From NCBI GenBank assembly GCA_041746735.1, contig JBGTGP010000017.1, positions 67,033-131,032 on the forward strand: a stretch of 64,000 bases of DNA, given 5' to 3'. Each line of letters begins with the position of its first letter. Within the stretch, counting starts at the first letter, position 1. The stretch is from Opimibacter sp041746735. Lineage in GTDB: Bacteria > Bacteroidota > Bacteroidia > Chitinophagales > Saprospiraceae. The notes below the pieces were generated by a model that worked only from the letters and a program-made list of their open reading frames with translations, ran no database searches and was not told the DNA's origin. Positions 61,434 to 64,000 of this stretch are shown piece after piece. Made by a program: the position numbers and the translations under genes.

Positions 61434-62633
61434 TCAGGCGGTCAGCATGGACACAAACTGTTCCACATCTGAGCGCGTATTGTAGAGGGGTACCGGCGCG
61501 ATCCGGATGACATCCGGTTCGCGCCAATCCGCGATCACACCCTTCTGTGTCAGTCTGTCAAACAACATTTTTCCATCCTGGCGGACCAGTAGGGACAATT
61601 GACAGCCACGTTGCTCCGGGTCAGCAGGGGTAATGATTTCTATCCCTTCTATCATAGACAATTGTTCATACAGCCATTGCACATTTTCTCTTGAAGCCTT
61701 TCGCAGATGGCCGATACCAGCCTCATCAAACAATTCCATCGAGGCTCTCATGGCCGCCAAAGGGAGGATCGGTGGATTGCTGAGCTGCCATCCCTCCGCA
61801 CCTGGCAGCGGATCAAAATCATCCCGCATTTTAAACCGCGTCTGTTTGTTATGTCCCCACCATCCGGACAGCCGGGGGATCGAAAGGTCCTGTCCGTGAC
61901 GATCGTGTATGAAGATACCGGACAAACTACCCGGACCTGAATTGAGATATTTATAACTACACCAGGCGGCAAAGTCGGCATTCCATTCCTGCAATTGCAA
62001 CTCCACATTACCGGCTGCATGAGCCAGATCCCAACCCACGATGATACCATACTGATGACCCAAGGCTGTAATACGTGGGATATCCAAATACTGGCCCGTA
62101 TAATAGTTGACACCGCCAAGCAGGATGAGGGCAATGGATTCTCCGTCTCTTTGAAGGATTTCTTCCAGGGATTCAGTTTGAAGGCAATGTTCACCCGGTA
62201 ATGGTCTCCATTGGATGATCGCTTCCTGCGGATCATAGCCGTGCCATCGTGCCTGAGAGGCTACGGCATACCGGTCAGAAGGAAAAGCATCGCTTTCGAT
62301 CAGGATCTTGTATCGTTTGACATCGGGCCGGTAAAATGATGCCATCAACAGGTGCAGGTTGACGGTCAGTGAATTCATGACCACGACTTCGCTTGTGCGC
62401 GCGCCGACCAGCCGGGCCATAGAAGCGGTGAGAAATTCATGATAGGGAAGCCAGGGATGGCGTGCGTGCAGATGGCCTTCAACACCAAGGCTGGCCCAGT
62501 CCTCTAATTCCTGCAGGACATATTCGCTGACTTTTTTTGGCTGTAGGCCTAGGGAGTTTCCACACAGATATACAGCCTCTTGTTCATGAACCTTCGGGAT
62601 ATGGAATTGATCTCGGTATTGACCTGGTATCAT
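61434..62633 (-). CDS. kynU: Kynureninase
   Basis: A 399-residue PLP enzyme that cleaves (3-hydroxy)kynurenine to (3-hydroxy)anthranilate and alanine. Signature segments: YLCGNSLGLQPKKV, VMNSLTVNLHLLM, VGWDLAHAAGN, and the PLP lysine in WCSYKYLNSGPG. The chosen ATG gives a slightly short N terminus: the frame is open upstream to 62688 and encodes TPYIAAHFYPYHQD, so a non-ATG start is possible. It lies 78 bases downstream of the decarboxylase gene on the same strand. Confidence 0.94.
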   Translation of the reverse strand: MIPGQYRDQFHIPKVHEQEAVYLCGNSLGLQPKKVSEYVLQELEDWASLGVEGHLHARHPWLPYHEFLTASMARLVGARTSEVVVMNSLTVNLHLLMASFYRPDVKRYKILIESDAFPSDRYAVASQARWHGYDPQEAIIQWRPLPGEHCLQTESLEEILQRDGESIALILLGGVNYYTGQYLDIPRITALGHQYGIIVGWDLAHAAGNVELQLQEWNADFAAWCSYKYLNSGPGSLSGIFIHDRHGQDLSIPRLSGWWGHNKQTRFKMRDDFDPLPGAEGWQLSNPPILPLAAMRASMELFDEAGIGHLRKASRENVQWLYEQLSMIEGIEIITPADPEQRGCQLSLLVRQDGKMLFDRLTQKGVIADWREPDVIRIAPVPLYNTRSDVEQFVSMLTA

Positions 62634-62711
62634 GTCTTGATGGTATGGATAAAAATGGGCGGCGATATATGGTGTGTTACACTTTCAGCATTGCAACATA
62701 CATTACTTTAT

Positions 62712-63728
62712 TTAATTGGCGGTAGTGGTGTGTAATGTCTCTCTGCCCATCCAGGCCAGAGCGGATTTCGACAATAGCCATTCTTTTGTATTATCGCTGT
62801 AGGGCATATGCTGAATGAGTTTTCCGGGTGAGGCTTCGCCCAGTGGAAAAGGATAGTCGCTGCCCAGGGCGATCCGGTCGGCTCCGACCAGGTCGATGAG
62901 ATAGTCGAGGATGCGTTCATCATGAACCAGGGAATCGATCCAGAATTTTCCAAGATACGATCTTGGGTTTTTATCATTGTCTACGGCCACGAGATCCGGA
63001 CGTACATGAAAACCATGTTCGATGCGGGCGATGGTACCGGGAAATGAACCACCTCCATGCGCAAATGCAACCCGTAGATTTGGGAATTTTTCAAAGATGC
63101 CGCCAAAGATCATCGAGCAGATCGCCCTGCTCGTTTCTGCCGGCATTCCGACGAGCCAGGGGAGCCAGTATCGCTTCATTTCCTCACTGCCCAACATTTC
63201 CCATGGATGAACAAACAAGCAGGCGCCTGATCGTTCAGCGGCTTCATAAAAGGGAAACAAAACCGGATCATTCAGATTCCAGCTATTGACATGTGATCCT
63301 ATTTCGATACCGACCATTCCGAGTTCCTGCATACATCGTTCCAGTTCCCGGATGGCCAGATCAGGGTCTTGTAAGGGTACTGTGCCCAGCCCGATAAAGC
63401 GGTCTGGTTGACGGCTCACGACTTCGGCGATATAATCATTGAAGTATCTGCTGGTCTCCAGCGCTTCATGCCCTTTCGCCCAATAATAGAACAGTACGGG
63501 TATGATAGACAAGACCTGCATATGTACACCGTGTTCGTCACATTCTTTTATACGTACATCCGGATCCCAGCAATTGGATTCGATCTCCCGGAAAAATGTA
63601 TCCCCGATCATCATCCGGGCCCGGCAGTTTCCGCAATCTTCCAGATGTACAAATTTTCCGTAGCCAAATTTTTCTACCCAGCGAGGGATGTTGTAGGGCA
63701 TGATGTGCGTGTGGATGTCAATCTTCAC
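62712..63728 (-). CDS. 2-amino-3-carboxymuconate-6-semialdehyde decarboxylase
   Basis: A 338-residue amidohydrolase-fold enzyme: metal-binding DIHTHIMP at the start, FVHPWEMLG in the middle, AFAHGGGSFPG, and GSDYPFPLGE near the C terminus, the pattern of ACMSD. It decarboxylates the product of the 3-hydroxyanthranilate dioxygenase, directing carbon to full degradation and away from quinolinate. Start at ATG 63728 is unambiguous. It is probably the first gene of a transcript that continues with kynureninase. No gene is seen from 63729 to the window end, a repeat-rich stretch. Confidence 0.93.
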   Translation of the reverse strand: MKIDIHTHIMPYNIPRWVEKFGYGKFVHLEDCGNCRARMMIGDTFFREIESNCWDPDVRIKECDEHGVHMQVLSIIPVLFYYWAKGHEALETSRYFNDYIAEVVSRQPDRFIGLGTVPLQDPDLAIRELERCMQELGMVGIEIGSHVNSWNLNDPVLFPFYEAAERSGACLFVHPWEMLGSEEMKRYWLPWLVGMPAETSRAICSMIFGGIFEKFPNLRVAFAHGGGSFPGTIARIEHGFHVRPDLVAVDNDKNPRSYLGKFWIDSLVHDERILDYLIDLVGADRIALGSDYPFPLGEASPGKLIQHMPYSDNTKEWLLSKSALAWMGRETLHTTTAN

Positions 63729-63857
63729 CTTGGAGCAATTAAATGATAAAGGATAAAGCGTTTAAGGTAATGTGAAAAATCACATGTGGCCAAATTTTTT
63801 TACTTCTAAAAGACGTATCATTTCAAGTGATGATTTATTTCTCTTCCCAGATCGTGA

Positions 63858-63903
63858 GATGCCAGTCGAAGCACAGCGAAGATTCCGACCGTGAGGCGGA
63901 AAG
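63858..63903. repeat. 46-bp dispersed repeat, copy 2
   Basis: It matches 48615-48660 at 43 of 46 positions, in the same orientation, 15 kb away. It is the beginning of a larger degenerate repeat block that continues to the window end. Confidence 0.75.
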
Positions 63904-64000
63904 CCAGATGCCTTATTTAGATGCCAGAGCAGAAGATACCAGATGCCAGATTGAATGCTGCCGGATGGCACAGATACCAGATCGAAGCACAGCATAGATT
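63904..64000. repeat. Degenerate short-repeat block at the window edge
   Basis: Variants of GATGCCAGA and GATACCAGA recur at irregular intervals (for example near 63907, 63918, 63934, 63940 and 63976), and GATCGAAGCACAGC at the end matches part of the 46-bp repeat family. No gene is seen. The block probably continues beyond the window. Confidence 0.6.

Noticed and set aside
63780..63995. 71-residue frame near the window end
   Set aside because: It lies wholly in the degenerate repeat block and has no protein-like features.
1..64000. CRISPR array, rRNA or tRNA genes
   Set aside because: No direct repeats with regular unique spacers and no cloverleaf- or rRNA-like stretches were seen; the tandem octamers at 48700 have no spacers.

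Overview
The window reads as chromosomal DNA of a member of the Bacteroidota, most likely of the Saprospiria/Chitinophagia type. The reasons are gene content: a type IX secretion plug protein, a 1904-residue secreted protein with a T9SS C-terminal sorting domain, a GldM-C-like protein, three LytS-type kinases with LytTR regulators, DUF3667, SLC13/TrkA-C and periplasmic TonB-C proteins. Ribosome binding sites are poor, several genes use GTG or TTG starts, and short genes are coupled by ATGA overlaps. Family assignments come from reading motifs; no database was searched. The genus is inference.

Layout. 1-8 kb: the 3' end of recQ, a thioredoxin-fold protein, topoisomerase IV/gyrase subunit A, a secreted lectin-like protein, an anti-sigma factor and a MORN/TonB-C lipoprotein. 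8-16 kb (minus strand): an ArsG-like glycosyltransferase, an HlyD-type adaptor and TolC with no pump gene beside them, a T9SS plug protein, a REP-associated transposase (RAYT) ending at a 38-bp perfect palindrome, a 3-methyladenine glycosylase and guaB. 16-20 kb: tadA, a lipoprotein, pcm, a phosphohexomutase and an NTF2-like lipoprotein. 20.5-24 kb: an arsenic cluster (arsR, arsM, a broken DinB-like gene, acr3, a phosphoesterase) with two matching candidate ArsR operators. 24-36.7 kb: DUF3667, a LytS-LytS-LytTR cluster, a DUF4062/NB-ARC/TPR STAND protein, an SLC13 permease, DUF2892, a TraR/DksA zinc finger, a second LytS/LytTR pair and a GldM-C-like protein. 36.7-48.5 kb: the giant T9SS protein, thrS, a lytic transglycosylase, and a tightly coupled cytochrome c / anmK / epimerase operon. 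48.5-53 kb: repeats, a pirin, a nucleotidyltransferase with a small partner, two Hsp20 genes, a double TonB-C protein and lpxH.

53-64 kb: a kynurenine-pathway region (3-hydroxyanthranilate dioxygenase, kynurenine 3-monooxygenase, kynureninase, ACMS decarboxylase, all on the minus strand). It is interrupted by a Fic gene with a strikingly phased operator-like array, and by a small island of unrecognised secreted proteins bracketed by paired-hairpin (BIME-like) repeats. One island gene carries a stop codon inside its lipoprotein signal peptide.

The least expected signals are regulatory or repetitive. Direct repeats spaced 20-21 bp, close to the LytTR consensus, lie before the LytS operon, before the STAND gene and before the second LytS gene. 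Seven CGTATC-like units lie at exact 10-bp steps before fic. Inverted hairpin pairs flank the island. A tandem array of eleven 8-bp units precedes the pirin gene, and a 46-bp dispersed repeat occurs twice. The strongest candidate for an undescribed system is the LytS pseudokinase / LytS / LytTR module together with the adjacent STAND protein that seems to share its operator.
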